A stretch of 64,000 nucleotides of DNA, taken from assembly GCF_003339585.1 (NCBI RefSeq), contig NZ_QPKF01000001.1, positions 1,736,001 to 1,800,000 on the forward strand, written 5' to 3'. This document shows, one piece after another, positions 63,445 through 64,000 of this stretch. The notes below the pieces were generated by a model that was not told the origin of the DNA, made no database searches, and worked only from the letters and a program-made list of their open reading frames with translations. Each line of letters opens with the position of its first letter. The stretch's first letter is position 1. This DNA comes from Exiguobacterium sp. RIT594 (lineage in GTDB: Bacteria > Bacillota > Bacilli > Exiguobacteriales > Exiguobacteriaceae). A program made the position numbers and the translations under genes.

Positions 63445-64000
63445 TTATTGATTGTTTGCTTCGATTTGTTGCTTGATTTGTTTTACAGCGTCATCAGCTG
63501 ATTTTTGTGCGTCTTGTTTGTTTGTAGCAACGAGTTGAAGTGCTGCTGCCATCGGCTCCCAAACTTGACCCATCTCAGCGATGTTCGGCATTGGTACACC
63601 GTCTTTAGACTGTGCGAAGACGGCTGCTGCCACTTCGTTGTCTTTGATTGTTGCATCTTCTTGAAGTGAAGTGACCGGTGGGATTTCATTGTATTTCTCA
63701 AACATCGCTTTCGCGTTTTCTTCGCCAGTCAGTGACGCGAGGAACTTTTCTGCCCATTCTTGGTTTTCAGAGTAAGCTGAAACAGCATACGTCTTCACAC
63801 CTACGAATGTTTTGATCGCTTCACCGTTTGGAAGCTTCGGAAGTGCCGAAGCACCTAAGTTGATGCCTTTTTCTTTATAGCTTGCGACTGCCCATGGTCC
63901 GTTCATGACTGCGACTGCTTTCTTGTCGCCGAACAATTGGTCCATTGCTTGACCACCGCCACCGCCGATCAAACCTTTCGGGAAGAGACCTTCTTTGTAC
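63445..64000 (-). CDS. malE: Maltose/maltodextrin-binding protein MalE, C-terminal part (cut by the window edge)
   Basis: The last 184 residues of an extracellular solute-binding protein of family 1. The reading frame is open through the right edge (beginning YKEGLFPKGLIGGGGG), so the truncation is only the end of the window. Typical segments are KKAVAVMNGPWAVASYKEKG, GVKTYAVSAYSENQEWAEKF and NIAEMGQVWEPMAAALQ. It is first of the malE-malF-malG-amylase-regulator run visible here and should deliver maltodextrins to MalFG. Confidence 0.9.
   Translation of the reverse strand, partial: YKEGLFPKGLIGGGGGQAMDQLFGDKKAVAVMNGPWAVASYKEKGINLGASALPKLPNGEAIKTFVGVKTYAVSAYSENQEWAEKFLASLTGEENAKAMFEKYNEIPPVTSLQEDATIKDNEVAAAVFAQSKDGVPMPNIAEMGQVWEPMAAALQLVATNKQDAQKSADDAVKQIKQQIEANNQ

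Noticed and set aside
63445-64000. MalE looked truncated at its N-terminus
   Set aside because: The reading frame is open through the window edge, so the missing part lies outside the window.

Overview
The window looks like chromosomal DNA of a low-to-moderate GC, non-sporulating member of the Bacilli, most likely Exiguobacterium. The reasons are the Bacillus-type block yqeG-yqeH-aroE-yqeI-nadD-yqeK-rsfS-yqeM-comEA-comEC-(yqzM)-holA-(rpsT)-lepA-hemW-hrcA-grpE-dnaK-dnaJ-prmA-rsmE-mtaB, the absence of the sporulation genes (spoIIP, gpr) that sit between rpsT and lepA in Bacillus, and the maltose phosphorylase cluster. The genus call is recognition of gene order and protein style, not a database match. 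Nearly all genes are on the minus strand. I see no phage, insertion sequence, CRISPR array, rRNA or tRNA.

Region 1 (1-14665) is a cell-surface polysaccharide locus in two minus-strand runs. The upstream run (14665 to 8570) encodes an 880-residue CgeB-like/GT2 double glycosyltransferase, a methyltransferase with a coiled coil, and two GT4 glycosyltransferases, each overlapping the next by a few bases. The second run (8267 to 202) makes UDP-ManNAc uronic acid (epimerase and dehydrogenase), exports the polymer (TagG/TagH-like ABC transporter), probably O-acetylates it outside (MBOAT plus DHHW/AlgX-like protein), and attaches it to peptidoglycan (LCP ligase). One 164-residue protein in the run has no recognisable function. 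A catabolite-regulated gene starts at the left edge.

Region 2 (14900-27900) holds mixed single genes: a tiny disordered protein behind a very good sigma-B type promoter, an MDR oxidoreductase, a stand-alone EIIC-like membrane protein, a HAD/DedA pair, a DUF1232 protein, an SDR, a PcsB/CwlO-like M23 protein, a BMP-family lipoprotein translationally coupled to a chemoreceptor, deoC, two tandem RarD-type exporters and an RluF-like pseudouridine synthase.

Region 3 (28000-49700) is core housekeeping: the heat-shock operon under a sigma-A promoter and a CIRCE operator, translation and RNA modification genes, natural competence genes (comEA, comEC; comEB is missing), and the yqe operon. Two small genes lie on the plus strand: yqzM and a 31-residue single-span membrane protein.

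Region 4 (49700-64000) contains an ArsB/NhaD-type transporter, an iadA-thioredoxin-psd operon, a DUF2929 protein, a Cof phosphatase, a YitT protein, and a maltose/maltodextrin system. In that system a membrane-tethered extracellular alpha-amylase produces maltodextrins, MalEFG imports them, MalP phosphorolyses maltose, and a LacI-type regulator encoded behind the amylase probably binds operators around the malP promoter. MalE is cut by the right edge of the window.
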